A stretch of DNA of 12,713 nt from Neovahlkampfia damariscottae (Eukaryota > Heterolobosea > Selenaionea > Neovahlkampfiida > Neovahlkampfiidae), in assembly GCA_016618085.1 (NCBI GenBank), contig JABLTG010000096.1, positions 64,001-76,713 of the forward strand. Direction: 5' to 3'. The translations under genes were made by a program, and so were the position numbers. Shown here piece by piece: positions 1 to 8,366 of the stretch. The first letter of the stretch is position 1. Every line of letters begins with the position of its first letter. The notes beneath the pieces were generated by a model. It was not told where the DNA came from. It worked only from the letters and a program-made list of their open reading frames with translations, and did not search any database.

Positions 1-387
1 TTACAATCATTGATAACATTTTCAGAGAAGGAATATTCACCAGAGAACATTCAATTTCGCCTGGATCTCCAAAATTATTTGAAAGCATCACCAAATCAAA
101 GAAATAACTTAGTTCACAAAATAGACACCAAATACCTTCGTACAACTTCACCTTATGAAATAAATCTTGATGGACGTTCATTAAAAGAGTACAGAGCTAA
201 GTTGGAATCATGTACAATCAATGATGATTTTACTGATGACTTGTTTGACGAAATTGAAAGAACTGTAAATACAAATTTAGCAGATACATATGGCAGATTT
301 ATATATTCTGATGAATATAAAAATGCTATGGCAAAAGCATCTCTCCTTGGCAAAAGTTTCATCAAAATTCAGACCTTCGAAACCTAA
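1..387 (+). CDS. RGS-domain protein, C-terminal part (5' end outside window)
   Basis: The frame is open from base 1 and ends at TAA 385-387, so only the last ~128 residues are present. The visible part matches the second half of an RGS domain. It has the helix with KEYSPENIQF (family pattern: acidic/hydrophobic, S-x-E-N-I-x-F), a linker with SPYEINLD, and the terminal helix pair with LFDEIERTVNTNLADTYGRF followed by SDEYKNAM. RGS domains speed up GTP hydrolysis by G-alpha subunits, so a role in heterotrimeric G-protein signalling is inferred. About 20 residues follow the domain, so it lies at the protein's C-terminus. There is no ATG near the left edge; the gene continues upstream, and a splice acceptor just inside the window (AG at 24-25) is possible but not needed. 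An AATAAA lies 5 bases after the stop. The next gene converges from the other strand, with 19 bases between stops. Confidence 0.75.
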   Translation, partial: LQSLITFSEKEYSPENIQFRLDLQNYLKASPNQRNNLVHKIDTKYLRTTSPYEINLDGRSLKEYRAKLESCTINDDFTDDLFDEIERTVNTNLADTYGRFIYSDEYKNAMAKASLLGKSFIKIQTFET

Positions 388-411
388 ATACAATAAAAAA
401 GTGAATTTATT
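388..411. promoter_or_regulatory. shared 3' region of two convergent genes with facing AATAAA signals
   Basis: AATAAA at 392-397 on the + strand follows the RGS gene stop. On the - strand an AATAAA spans the ankyrin gene's own stop codon (406-411 read in reverse). The stops are 19 bases apart, so the two transcripts must either overlap at their 3' ends or be cut within a few bases. The signals are read from sequence only; their use is inferred. Confidence 0.4.
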
Positions 412-1100
412 TTTTGAAGTATTGATAACCTAGAAATGCAACTGTTGATAATCCAAATCCAAGAGAAACAAAAGATGTAAGTTGTAAAATTTTCACCATT
501 GTATTAGTTTGATTCACATCATCTTTCATTTTCACAAAGTCTTGTCTCATTTCTTCGAAATTTTTTTCAACATCACCAATATATTTCTTCAAAGAGTGAA
601 CACTAAATATATGGTTTTTAGATTTTTATTTTTTCAAACTCATCTGCTGATTGTCCTTGGAATTTTGTCATAATCATCATTGAGATCTTGTCATTTTCAC
701 TTTCTAAAGCCATGGTAGCTGCTGTTTTTCCTTTATTCTGTTGTTTTTTTTTTAAAAGTTTGGAATAAATGTTTACATCTGATAAAGTGACTAAAGCACC
801 TTGAGATAATAAGTAATAAACTACTTCTTCTTGTCCTGCGAAGGCTGCATGCATCAACATTGTTTTACCCTTGAAAGTCATTTAATTATTTAATTTACAT
901 GTTCCTTTTGAAGATAAGAAGGAAATATTTCTTACGTCCTGTTGGTGTAAATTTGAGTTTTATTTTTTTTTTTTACTTTCTGTTTTTCTTTAGAAAAATG
1001 AAGGGTTTACTGTGTTGATATTTTCAGAAGTAACTAACAATTTTAAGTCTTCTAATTTTCCTGTTTTTGCTTTGTAGTGTAAATCTTGATCTTCAGTCAT
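407..1100 (-). CDS. ankyrin-repeat protein with coiled coil and C-terminal membrane anchor (multi-exon)
   Basis: Gene model on the - strand: exon 1 1100-1011 (ATG at 1100, 30 codons), a 3-base microexon 938-936 (GAC), exon 3 869-640 and exon 4 602-407. Introns are 1010-939 (GTAAAC...ACAG), 935-870 (GTAAGA...CAAG) and 639-603 (GTTTGA...TTAG). All join in frame to a ~172-aa protein. Residues 1-30 are an ankyrin helix pair (AKTGKLEDLKLL). DGKTMLMHAAFAGQEEVVYY is a clear ankyrin repeat, and GKTAATMALESENDKISMM is a further one. After the last intron comes a charged, probably coiled-coil stretch (EKNFEEMRQDFVKMKDD), then a hydrophobic segment (SFVSLGFGLSTVAFLGYQYF) ending in KK. A C-terminal membrane helix with a very short tail is typical of tail-anchored proteins of the ER or mitochondrial outer membrane, with ankyrins facing the cytosol (inferred). 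The weak point is the microexon; splicing exon 1 straight to 869 is also in frame but shortens the ankyrin loop by one residue. Confidence 0.7.
936..938 (-). other. candidate 3-base microexon / recursive splice point
   Basis: On the - strand the sequence reads CCAACAG, then GAC, then GTAAGA: a strong acceptor followed three bases later by a strong donor. Including GAC adds an aspartate and gives the usual D-G-K-T start of an ankyrin repeat. Excluding it also keeps the frame. Confidence 0.35.
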
Positions 1101-1108
1101 GTTATTTG

Positions 1109-1113
1109 ATTGG
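1109..1113. promoter_or_regulatory. CCAAT-type element in an 83-bp divergent promoter
   Basis: ATTGG lies between the ankyrin gene ATG (1100, - strand) and the next gene's ATG (1184, + strand). The same pentamer, in either orientation, occurs close upstream of most other host starts in the window. The whole 83 bp must hold both promoters. Confidence 0.4.
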
Positions 1114-1183
1114 ACAATTGTTTTAAACGTTCAAAAAAAATAACAAATCCACTTCAAATTTTTAAAAGTGAAAAAGATTCAAA

Positions 1184-3758
1184 ATGGTGAAGAAAAAAAG
1201 AAAACATCATCAAATCGTTGAACTATCAATAAAAAAACAAAAAATTCAGATCAATATTGAAGAACCATCACCTTTAAAACTAAAAATAAGAGTATCTCTT
1301 TCAATCATTAACTCCTTTTCATCAGAAATTTATTTCAATTTTACCAACAATGAATTTGACTTTAGAACAATCAGGATTCAAAAAGTAAGAATTTTAAAAA
1401 TTGAAACCTACTAAAAGAAATGAAAATGATGAAACAAAACTTCTGTTGAATGAAAATTTATTCAAAATATTTAGAAACACAAAAGATGAAGAATTTGATG
1501 AGTACTTTGGATGTATCTCCATTGAAAAATATTTTTTTTGGATTTCTGAATTGAATTTACATAATTGTTTATTTTTGAAATTGAGAGATTTGAAAAATAA
1601 AACGAAATTAATTCATGAGTTTATTGAATTCAATTTTCAAAAATTTGAACTCGAATTTTTTTCCATTTTTTATTCAATTTTAGATTCAAATGAGGAAGAT
1701 GGTAATTTTTATGAAGAAGAGATTATCAAATTTTGTGATTTATTCTATCAGTATGAATTTAGAAATTCAATTGAATTATGTTTTCTTTTTGAAAAATTTG
1801 TTTTGTTTTTTAGAAAACATTCGGAGAATTTAAAAGAAAAAGAGATATTATTTGATTTTAATGTGCATATTTTGAACTTGATTATTGTAATTCACAAACA
1901 AAAATTAATTCTCACAGGAAATTGATGAAATTAATTTTGAGGTGAAATTTATTTTTGAAGCAATAGAATTTTATGAATTCAACAAAAAACTAAGTACTAA
2001 ATTGATCAAATTGAATGAATTTATTGATATTGACATAGACAATAGTGAATTTGATTTTGATAGTTTCTTGGATGAAATTGATTACTTTGATTTTGAACCT
2101 GAAAAACCAAAAGATGAAGAGATATATTCAACACTTCAATTGTCACAGAACATATTTTTACTACAAAAAAAATTCAAGAATTTTCAAGAATTTATCAAAT
2201 TATTAGCCAATGAACCATTAGAAATTCAAAAATATTATATCTCTTATTCAATGAACACTTTATTCAAGTAAAAGAAATATTAATTGAAATATAAAAAGTG
2301 AACATTCAATGGATCAATATTTACGATTCACCAATGGAAAAGGAGAAGAATTTAAAGAGAATTTATTCATCTATTTGAATTCAATATCAAATGATCAATC
2401 AGAAAAGAAAGATCATTTTATATTATTCTTTTGGAATCCAGTAGAATTTCTTTCATATTTAATACATAAATCTATTTCATTAAAAAATCAATTTCAGAAT
2501 ACAAACATATTGAATATGACAAAATCAATCATTCAAGAATTACCTTCAATTGAATATGATAAAAATCCATTATTATTGATATCAATTCAAAGAATTTTAA
2601 AGACATATTCTAATTTGAATTATTCATCTTTGTTTCAATTCATTTCAACTTTAAAAGGTAATTTTGAGAATAGATATTTAATTTTAAAAGATTCTATTGA
2701 AAATGAGAAATGGATTGATTATTTTTTATTTTCTTCTTTAGATGTTATTGATGAATTGTTTATTAAATTATTATTCAATTTCAAAACTGATTTGAAATTG
2801 AATATAAATCAAGAATTTTCTTTTTTTATCAAATTACTACATTTGAATGATAGAGCAAGTATTTGTTTTTCAGAAGAATTTGCATTATTCCTCTCATCAG
2901 AAATATCAAAATATTCAATTTTATTTTCAACAAAAGAAATATCTGAACAATTAAGATTTAAAACAATGTTGAGAATTTCGCCAATGATAAAGAATTCAAT
3001 TCTTTGGGAATCTAATCATTTATTAGAAAATTTGGTTTTGCTTTCGTATATTGCAGCGAATTCAAATTCTATTCAGGTATTCATCACTCCTTTATTTTTT
3101 AATCATTTAAGGAATTTGAAAATTTGAATAAGAAATTTTCTCCAAATTTAAAATTGAAAATAGAAAAAGAAATTTTAGATATTAATTTTTCCTTTTATTT
3201 AAAGACATCAATGGTACAAGTTTTACCTTTTTTATTAGAAAATGAATTGAAGAATTATTTTAAATATTTTTTGATTCCATTATCATTTGACTATTCCACT
3301 AATGAAAACCAATTTTTAATTGAAAGGATAATTATCATACTATTCAATTCATTAGAATGTTATAATGAAAAAGAATTTGAATTCTTGGAGATAAATGCGA
3401 AAATATTCAATTTTCAAAATGTTCAAGTGAAAATACCATCAAAAATGAATGTTACACAAAAAATATTCAATTTGATCAATGTAATTTTAAAAATCATTTA
3501 AACCTTCAGTTCATTATATCTGATCAAATTGTAGAAGAAAACATCATTCAAATTCTGTTGGTTCATTTTCAATGTTTAATTTCTTCAATGTTGAATCAAA
3601 ATGAGGAAATTAAAATGTTAACATCATTGAATTTGATAAATACGATTGATAAAATGAAGAAATATTCGAAAAATCCAAAAATTTGGAGGGAATTACAAAA
3701 TGAAATCGAGAAGATCCCAAAGGATGAAAGAGAATTTTTTGAAAAATTTTTAATTTAA
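1184..3758 (+). CDS. unrecognised ~793-aa helical protein with basic N-terminus (seven exons)
   Basis: Seven exons join in frame: 1184-1291, 1326-1384, 1418-1886, 1918-2267, 2299-3076, 3112-3480 and 3510-3758 (TAA). The six introns are 29-35 nt, start GTATCT, GTAAGA, GTAATT, GTAAAA, GTATTC and GTAATT, and end in AG. The spliced length is exactly 794 codons including the stop, and each junction restores frames that otherwise hit stops, which strongly supports the model. The protein starts with a lysine-rich segment (MVKKKRKHHQ) that could be a nuclear or nucleolar targeting signal. Next come an acidic stretch around codons 230-265 (DIDIDNSEFDFDSFLDEIDY) and long runs of amphipathic helices rich in F, I, L, N, K and E, without a catalytic motif I can name. 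A helical-repeat (HEAT/ARM-like) scaffold is a guess from this pattern only. Its stop overlaps the stop of the convergent gene. Confidence 0.75.
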
Positions 3759-4076
3759 AAATCAAACTTATTTTTCCTCAACACTATGAAATTGATATAA
3801 ATTCCAGAGATGAATTTAAAGAAAATCAATGTTTCAACTAATCCATAAGTATCGATAGCAGGTGAAACTGGAATGCTAGGATCTCCAAAAAGAGTAAGAA
3901 GTATATAGTTTATTGTAGACTGCAAGATTTTAGACTATCAGGTTGTTCAGCAAATGCAAAGGAAATAATTGAGACACTCGATTTTAAAACTGAAATGTAT
4001 CAAGTCGGAAATTCTTCAATATAATTGGGGTCTTTGAAGTTCAAAATGAAACGAATATTAAAACATCAAATTTCAT
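3755..4076 (-). CDS. tentative small two-helix membrane protein (3' exon fairly clear, 5' end uncertain)
   Basis: On the - strand a frame ending in TAA 3757-3755 reads STINYILLTLFGDPSIPVSP, then AIDTYGLVETLIFFKF and ISGIYINFIVLRKNKFDF. These are two hydrophobic segments around a proline-rich loop, with a basic tail. It is open back to about 3945 and preceded by likely acceptors (CTGATAG, then CTTGCAG). No ATG lies in that frame. The best start I can find is ATG 4076-4074 (MKFDVLIF), joined by an intron from the GT after codon 8 to either acceptor; this gives ~60-66 aa. That start lies antisense to the predicted first exon of the + strand gene at 4046. A competing + strand reading at about 3873-4022 (containing SGCSANAKEIIETLDF) is also open. 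I do not recognise a family. Confidence 0.4.
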
Positions 4077-4772
4077 TTGAGGTTCTAATAGTTTTTCTGT
4101 TCAATAAAAACATCTTCCAAATCTTCTGATTGGTCTAAAAAATTAAAGAATAACACCTGTCAAACATTGACCAAATGGTTCTCAATCATATGGTTGACTC
4201 TATCCCTATTATCAATTCCAATGATTGCCTTTTCTTATTTTTTGGTACCAACAAACTACGTTCAGGTATTCATTTACACAGTTACTTCAATTTCATTTTT
4301 TGTCATTCCATCTATTTTAGTTTCAATATTAGGGATTGTCATGGCTCTGAAAAAACATGTAGCGCTAGTGATTGTTGAAAGATATTTTTATTTTTAAAGT
4401 TCAGCATATGTTTGCTGTTTGTTTTTGTTTTATTCCGAGATTTGTATTTGCTGGGTTTGACTTAAATTTCACATTATCTGTATTCTTTTTAACAGGTGGG
4501 CATATACCAATAGAGATTTTGTCATTACAACGATAGTAAGAGTTTATTTTTTTTTAAGTTCTCTTTAGGATTGTATTTTATTAATTCTTCTATGTATTCC
4601 TTTGGGATTTGATGTTGCTTTTATAAGTGAAATTCCAATCTCAGACGAAGAAAAACCCCTTCAACAAGAATTCGAACCTCAATTGGAAGTAAAAAATTTA
4701 AAGATAATAAATATTTTACCCGTATTTTATCAGATTCTTTCCAATGAAGTTAAAACAAATTATGAATTTTAA
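4046..4772 (+). CDS. four-helix integral membrane protein (five exons, unrecognised)
   Basis: Exons: 4046-4081, 4149-4358, 4400-4443, 4496-4535 and 4569-4772 (TAA). Introns are 4082-4148, 4359-4399, 4444-4495 and 4536-4568; the last three start GTAGCG, GTATTT and GTAAGA. The spliced length is 178 codons including the stop. Membrane segments are WFSIIWLTLSLLSIPMIAF, VFIYTVTSISFFVIPSILV with a following SILGIVMAL, FSICLLFVFVLF, and CILLILLCIPLGFDVAFI. They are followed by an acidic tail (SEIPISDEEKPLQQEFEPQL) and a short C-terminal helix. Four helices with short loops recall tetraspan proteins, but the conserved extracellular cysteine motif of tetraspanins is not visible, so I name no family. 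Exon 1 (MKRILKHQISFE) is the least certain; an ATTGG 18 bases upstream of its ATG supports it. The gene ends 8 bases from the stop of the convergent receptor gene. Confidence 0.6.
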
Positions 4773-4780
4773 AAGAGAAT

Positions 4781-6019
4781 TTATTGGTTATTTAATAAAT
4801 CATATACAACTCTTTGAAGATCTCCATTGTGTTTTTTTAAGAGATATTCATTTACAGATTGGTTTGAAAAACCCATTTGAGCTAATAAACTCAAAGCATC
4901 TGGTGAATTTTCTTCTACTTTTTCTTCAACTTTTGGAGCACTTGGTGCATTTTCTTCAACAACTTCATCAACAACATCATAAAGTTCTTCATCCATGATA
5001 ATTTCTTCTTCAACTTTTGGTGCTTCTTCTTGTTGTTGTTTTTCTTCTTGTTTTACAAATTTTTCAAAGAATTTACATTTTTCTGGTTTATCAATTTTTG
5101 TGAATTTGTGTTTTCCTCCAAAATGATTTGTAGCATCTTCAGAATAACATTTTCCACAATAATCAAAATCTGAACAATCTTCACATTTGAATCTGAGACC
5201 AATTGGAGTATGATCACATTTATCACAAAGTACAGCATAATGAACAGCTTTTTCTCCTTCTTTTTGTTCACAGTCTTTTGGTACAAATTGTTCAAAAAGT
5301 TTTGAAAAATCAAAAGCATCTTTTTGTTCTCCTTCTTGTTTTGGTAAGAATTGTGAAAAGTTTTCCATCATTTTACTGAAATCAAATGGTTGTTGTACAC
5401 CTTCGTTTTCTGTTTTTTCTTCTCCAGTGAATTGTTGGAAGAGATTCTTTGCCATTTCCATATTTTGTGGATTCATAAAATTTTGAGCCAAGTTACCCAA
5501 TTGACTGAAATCGAATCCACCAAATGGTTGTTGTTGTGGTTGATTTTGTTGTTGAAATGGAAATCCACCCATTCCACCCATGAATTGTTCAAATGGATTT
5601 TTACAGTGTCTTTTAGCACCTCCAAATGGACAATGACCTTCTTTTTTATGTTCACCATGATGTTTGTGGCCATGGTGGTGTTTTTTCCAGTGACTTTTTT
5701 TTTCTCCTTGTGGCGTTTCAATTTTGATTTTTAAAACTTCTGAGAAATTTGAAAATGCTTCTTTCCATTCTTCATTTGAAGAGAAAGATACCCAATCTCC
5801 GTCAATATCTAAGTATTTGAATCTGAGAGTGGCAAGAGTTTCCGGTGAAGCTTCTGGTTGTTGAGTCAAATAGAAGTTGTAAACTTTTTGAACTAAGTCA
5901 TCGTAATGTGTTTTAGTTGGAAGTGTAAGTCTTCTGATGTCATTTCCGATGAATATTTTTACTTTGATGTCACTCATGTTTTGTTGTTTTTCTTTTTTGA
6001 CCAATCCGTTTTTCTTCAA
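4781..6019 (-). CDS. PB1-ZZ-UBA protein, p62/NBR1-like selective autophagy receptor
   Basis: Single exon, up to 412 aa; the start may be the second methionine (codon 15, 5977), where the PB1 domain begins (MSDIKVKIFIG). Domains in order: PB1 at ~15-102, with a basic first strand and the acidic OPCA motif (YLDIDGDWVSF); a His-rich segment 108-130; a Gln/Gly-rich segment 146-168; three short repeats starting FDFS at 169, 212 and 236; a ZZ zinc finger 259-306 with its Cys pairs (CDKC, CEDC, CGKC) and final His pair; a Glu-rich linker containing EELYDVVDE at 344-352, a fit to the W/F/Y-x-x-L/I/V LC3-interacting motif; and a UBA domain 374-410 (LLAQMGFSNQSVNEYLLKKH). PB1, ZZ, LIR and UBA in this order define p62/NBR1 receptors, which polymerise through PB1, bind ubiquitin through UBA and bring cargo to Atg8 on autophagosomes. 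No NBR1 FW domain is seen. The Atg8 and ubiquitin roles are inferred from the family. Confidence 0.88.
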   Translation of the reverse strand: MKKNGLVKKEKQQNMSDIKVKIFIGNDIRRLTLPTKTHYDDLVQKVYNFYLTQQPEASPETLATLRFKYLDIDGDWVSFSSNEEWKEAFSNFSEVLKIKIETPQGEKKSHWKKHHHGHKHHGEHKKEGHCPFGGAKRHCKNPFEQFMGGMGGFPFQQQNQPQQQPFGGFDFSQLGNLAQNFMNPQNMEMAKNLFQQFTGEEKTENEGVQQPFDFSKMMENFSQFLPKQEGEQKDAFDFSKLFEQFVPKDCEQKEGEKAVHYAVLCDKCDHTPIGLRFKCEDCSDFDYCGKCYSEDATNHFGGKHKFTKIDKPEKCKFFEKFVKQEEKQQQEEAPKVEEEIIMDEELYDVVDEVVEENAPSAPKVEEKVEENSPDALSLLAQMGFSNQSVNEYLLKKHNGDLQRVVYDLLNNQ

Positions 6020-6120
6020 GTATAAATAGCCACATCCAATTTATTTTTAGAAACGTTACGGACCAATGGGAGTGTCATACTTCCTGATTGGCGGAATTTG
6101 GAAAAAAAATTTCGACCAAT
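6020..6120 (-). promoter_or_regulatory. upstream region of the PB1-ZZ-UBA gene with four CCAAT-type pentamers
   Basis: CCAAT occurs at 6036-6040, 6063-6067 and 6116-6120, and its reverse ATTGG at 6087-6091. An AT box (TATAAATA on the + strand, TATTTATA read from the gene) lies at 6021-6028, next to the upstream ATG. The cluster is denser than before any other gene here. The 6116-6120 copy could also serve a + strand start at 6152. Confidence 0.4.
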
Positions 6121-6129
6121 TTCCGATGA

Positions 6130-6526
6130 ATTTATTCAATTTAGAATAAAAATGATTTTTTCAAAATATCCATTCATTTGATACATCAAGAAATTGAAAG
6201 GAAATTTAAAAGGATTACCCTTTTGCTTGATACGTGATTGTAAATTTTTCTATTTCATATTGAATAGATCCAACTTTCGCATTCTGAGTGGAAGATTCAG
6301 AACTGCAAAGAATAGATTATCTGATGGCACAACAAGTGGTTGCTGGATATTATTCGATTGGCCATTATAATGATGGTCAGGAAATAGGAAACCTTTGAAT
6401 TCACTTTGAATAAGTTTTGAGTTTACTTGAAAAAAATTTTTGCGAAAGAAATTCAAATTTTAATTGTATGATCAAGAAAGAGGTTTACATTAAATGATTA
6501 ATTTCATTAAATTCAAATACTAACAT
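6130..6526. other. unresolved stretch with overlapping open frames on both strands
   Basis: Three readings compete and I cannot choose. On the - strand, 6456-6250 is open for 68 codons (for example GFLFPDHHYNGQSNNIQQPL) but has no ATG and no clear upstream exon. On the + strand, ATG 6152 is followed after nine codons by TGA 6179-6181, and the same frame then stays open to TAA 6368-6370 (KLKGNLKGLPFCLIRDCKFF). A second + strand frame around 6285-6394 reads SELQRIDYLMAQQVVAGYY. This may be a small gene with an intron I have missed, or a decaying gene. 6457-6526 shows only AT-rich sequence, the 3' flank of the next gene. Confidence 0.3.
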
Positions 6527-7168
6527 TTATAAATCCTTTATGAATTCATGAATATCAAAAATGATCATTTTCTTCAAATTTGAAAAATTTTCAAAACCAA
6601 TTTTTTTATAAAAGGAAATTGCTTCGTATTGAATCATTGAAGTTGTTAAATATATTCTTTTGTAATCTTGTTTTTTACAAAATTCCTCTAATTTTGTGAT
6701 CAATTTTTTTGCTAATCCTTTTCCTCTTGTATTTTTATCCACAGTCATTCTGACCAATTCAGCAGTTATATTGTCTTTTTCTTTGACCGCAACGCATCCA
6801 TATACTTTATTATTTTTAGTTATTATCCAAAAATTATTTCTTTTTGGTTTAACATAAAGTTCTTTAATTGTGTTTTTTGATTTCATATCTTCTTGTAGGT
6901 CTACGTATTCATGAAATCCTTTATCACTTTGATTCATTAATAAAAATATAAAAATTATATGTATTATTTCCAAAATGAAACCAACACTATAATATTGAAT
7001 TAAGAGAAACAATAATGGAAAAATTTGTAAGGCAATTGTTTTCTTCAAAAAGAAAGTGAAAGTAAGACGTTCTGTGAGATCTAATAAACCATTCCTCCAT
7101 AAATCTATCACTTCTCTTTCGTATTTTGAATCAAATGTTTCAACTTTGTAATCATCCATCTCCGACAT
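6527..7168 (-). CDS. NAT8-like membrane N-acetyltransferase (GNAT family)
   Basis: Single exon, 213 aa. Residues 38-78 form a hydrophobic hairpin (FTFFLKKTIALQIFPLLFLL and IIHIIFIFLLM), followed by a GNAT domain at ~100-200. Motif A is visible as AELVRMTVDKNTRGKGLAKK, with the acetyl-CoA pyrophosphate-binding RGKG at 148-151. Motif B is seen in YLTTSMIQYEAISFYKKIGF. A membrane hairpin before the GNAT fold, plus ELVRM and TTS-x-x-Q, is characteristic of the NAT8/NAT8L (camello) group, ER enzymes that acetylate small amino compounds such as cysteine S-conjugates or aspartate. The substrate here cannot be read from sequence. The start could also be codon 4. An ATTGG lies 14 bases upstream of the ATG. 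It is 98 bases downstream of the desaturase on the same strand. Confidence 0.8.
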   Translation of the reverse strand: MSEMDDYKVETFDSKYEREVIDLWRNGLLDLTERLTFTFFLKKTIALQIFPLLFLLIQYYSVGFILEIIHIIFIFLLMNQSDKGFHEYVDLQEDMKSKNTIKELYVKPKRNNFWIITKNNKVYGCVAVKEKDNITAELVRMTVDKNTRGKGLAKKLITKLEEFCKKQDYKRIYLTTSMIQYEAISFYKKIGFENFSNLKKMIIFDIHEFIKDL

Positions 7169-7181
7169 TGAGTGATTTTTG

Positions 7182-7186
7182 ATTGG
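7182..7186. promoter_or_regulatory. CCAAT-type element before the NAT8-like gene
   Basis: ATTGG 14 bases upstream of the ATG at 7168, within the sequence TTGATTGGTTAATG. It is one of a series of such pentamers found close to host gene starts in this window. Confidence 0.35.
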
Positions 7187-7266
7187 TTAATGATGTTTAA
7201 AAATGTTGAGGAATTAATACAGGTTTAATCCATTCAAAATACAAATTCAATAGAATAAAAATATAT

Positions 7267-8337
7267 TTAATTTTCATTCTCCAAACCAATTAATTTCAAA
7301 AATTTCGCATGAATATCAAATGTTTCGAATCTTTGAGTTTTAACATTCCACATAACATTAAATGTACTTGCAAATGCTTTTTTAAGTCCTACTTCTTGTA
7401 CAGTACTCCAATATTCTTGTGGTGCTTGTTCATGACATTCCTGTAAATTATAACATGGTACTTTTGTACTTAAATGATGAATGTGATGATATTCAATTCC
7501 TAATGACGTCCATTTCCACCATGAAGGTACTAAAAGATGTGTTGATCCCAAAAAACTTGCATCTTTTACATTATATTGATCCGAATCAACCCAATAAGCA
7601 CAATTTACTTCATGTTGCCAATGAAATAATAAGAATCCATAAATAACTCCAAGCCAAAGTCCTAAGAAATCTAAGAATGCTAAAGTTGGATCTATTCGAT
7701 ATAAAATTGTATAATTAACAATCATGTAAATTGTTGGTACATGACTATGAGGTTCATTCATTCTTTGAAATCGATATTGAAAAAAAAATTGATAAAGTGG
7801 TACTAAAGTGAAAAAAATAATTGGATCACGAACAACTCTCCAAAATGCTTTTTTATACCAAACCATATTATCATATTCTTCTGTTGTAAATAAAATTGTT
7901 CGTGAACCATCTGGTTTTCCTCTATCTCCAACATGTCCGTGATGGTAAATATGTCCTTTTTGCCAATATCTAAAAGGTGTAATAGCAAATGCACTTGAAA
8001 TAACTCCAAAGTAACTTTAAAAAAAAAATTAAGTTTTAAACTCTAAAAGTTACTAATTCCAAGTATGATTTGTGAAATATGATCCGTGAGTACAATCATG
8101 AAAGAAAATATAAACTCTGATGTACCAACCTGCTCTTAATACTACCCAGAATGGCCAATACAATTTATAAGGAATATAAAAGTAAGATGCATAAATTGCG
8201 GCAATCATTAAAATTGTTGTGAAAATTGTGACAAAACCTTTTGTGTTATTTGCAGCATATTTTTTTAAATGTTCATCAATCATTTCAAAAGTAACATTTT
8301 TTTTGCCGAGTCTTTCAGCAACAATGTTAGTGGGCAT
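7267..8337 (-). CDS. membrane fatty-acid desaturase, DesA/delta-12-like
   Basis: Two exons, 8337-8054 and 8014-7267, joined across a 39-nt intron (GTAACT...AAAG); 343 aa. I chose the start at 8337 (MPTNIVAERLGKKN) because the N-terminal domain begins there, the CCAAT-type element is 30 bases upstream, and the longer frame has no upstream ATG. Three histidine boxes coordinate the di-iron centre: HDCTH at 80-84, HIYHH at 116-120 and HHIHH at 271-275, with hydrophobic pairs between them. The segment YHHIHHLSTKVPCYNLQECH, preceded by a Q-H-E-x5-YW pattern, is the form typical of DesA-type desaturases, common in bacteria. The family inserts a double bond into an acyl chain in the ER or plastid membrane using O2 and electrons from cytochrome b5 or ferredoxin. 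No cytochrome b5 domain is fused here. The exact double-bond position is not determinable. Confidence 0.87.
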
Positions 8338-8366
8338 CGAACGTTGTGGCAACAGGAAGTAATATG

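Noticed and set aside
961-974. Run of T residues as a terminator
   Set aside because: It lies inside an intron of the ankyrin gene and is one of many AT homopolymers in this genome.
4266-4320. Possible intron (GTATTC...TTTTAG) in the four-helix membrane gene
   Set aside because: Removing it brings an immediate stop; left in, it encodes a continuous membrane helix.
5390-5734. Long + strand frame opposite the PB1-ZZ-UBA gene
   Set aside because: It is the antisense shadow of the Gln/His-rich coding region; its Phe/Trp-rich, low-complexity translation and lack of any motif argue against a gene.
7803-8009. - strand frame overlapping the desaturase
   Set aside because: It is an off-frame shadow; the correct frame across this interval encodes the second histidine box and joins the first exon through a 39-nt intron.
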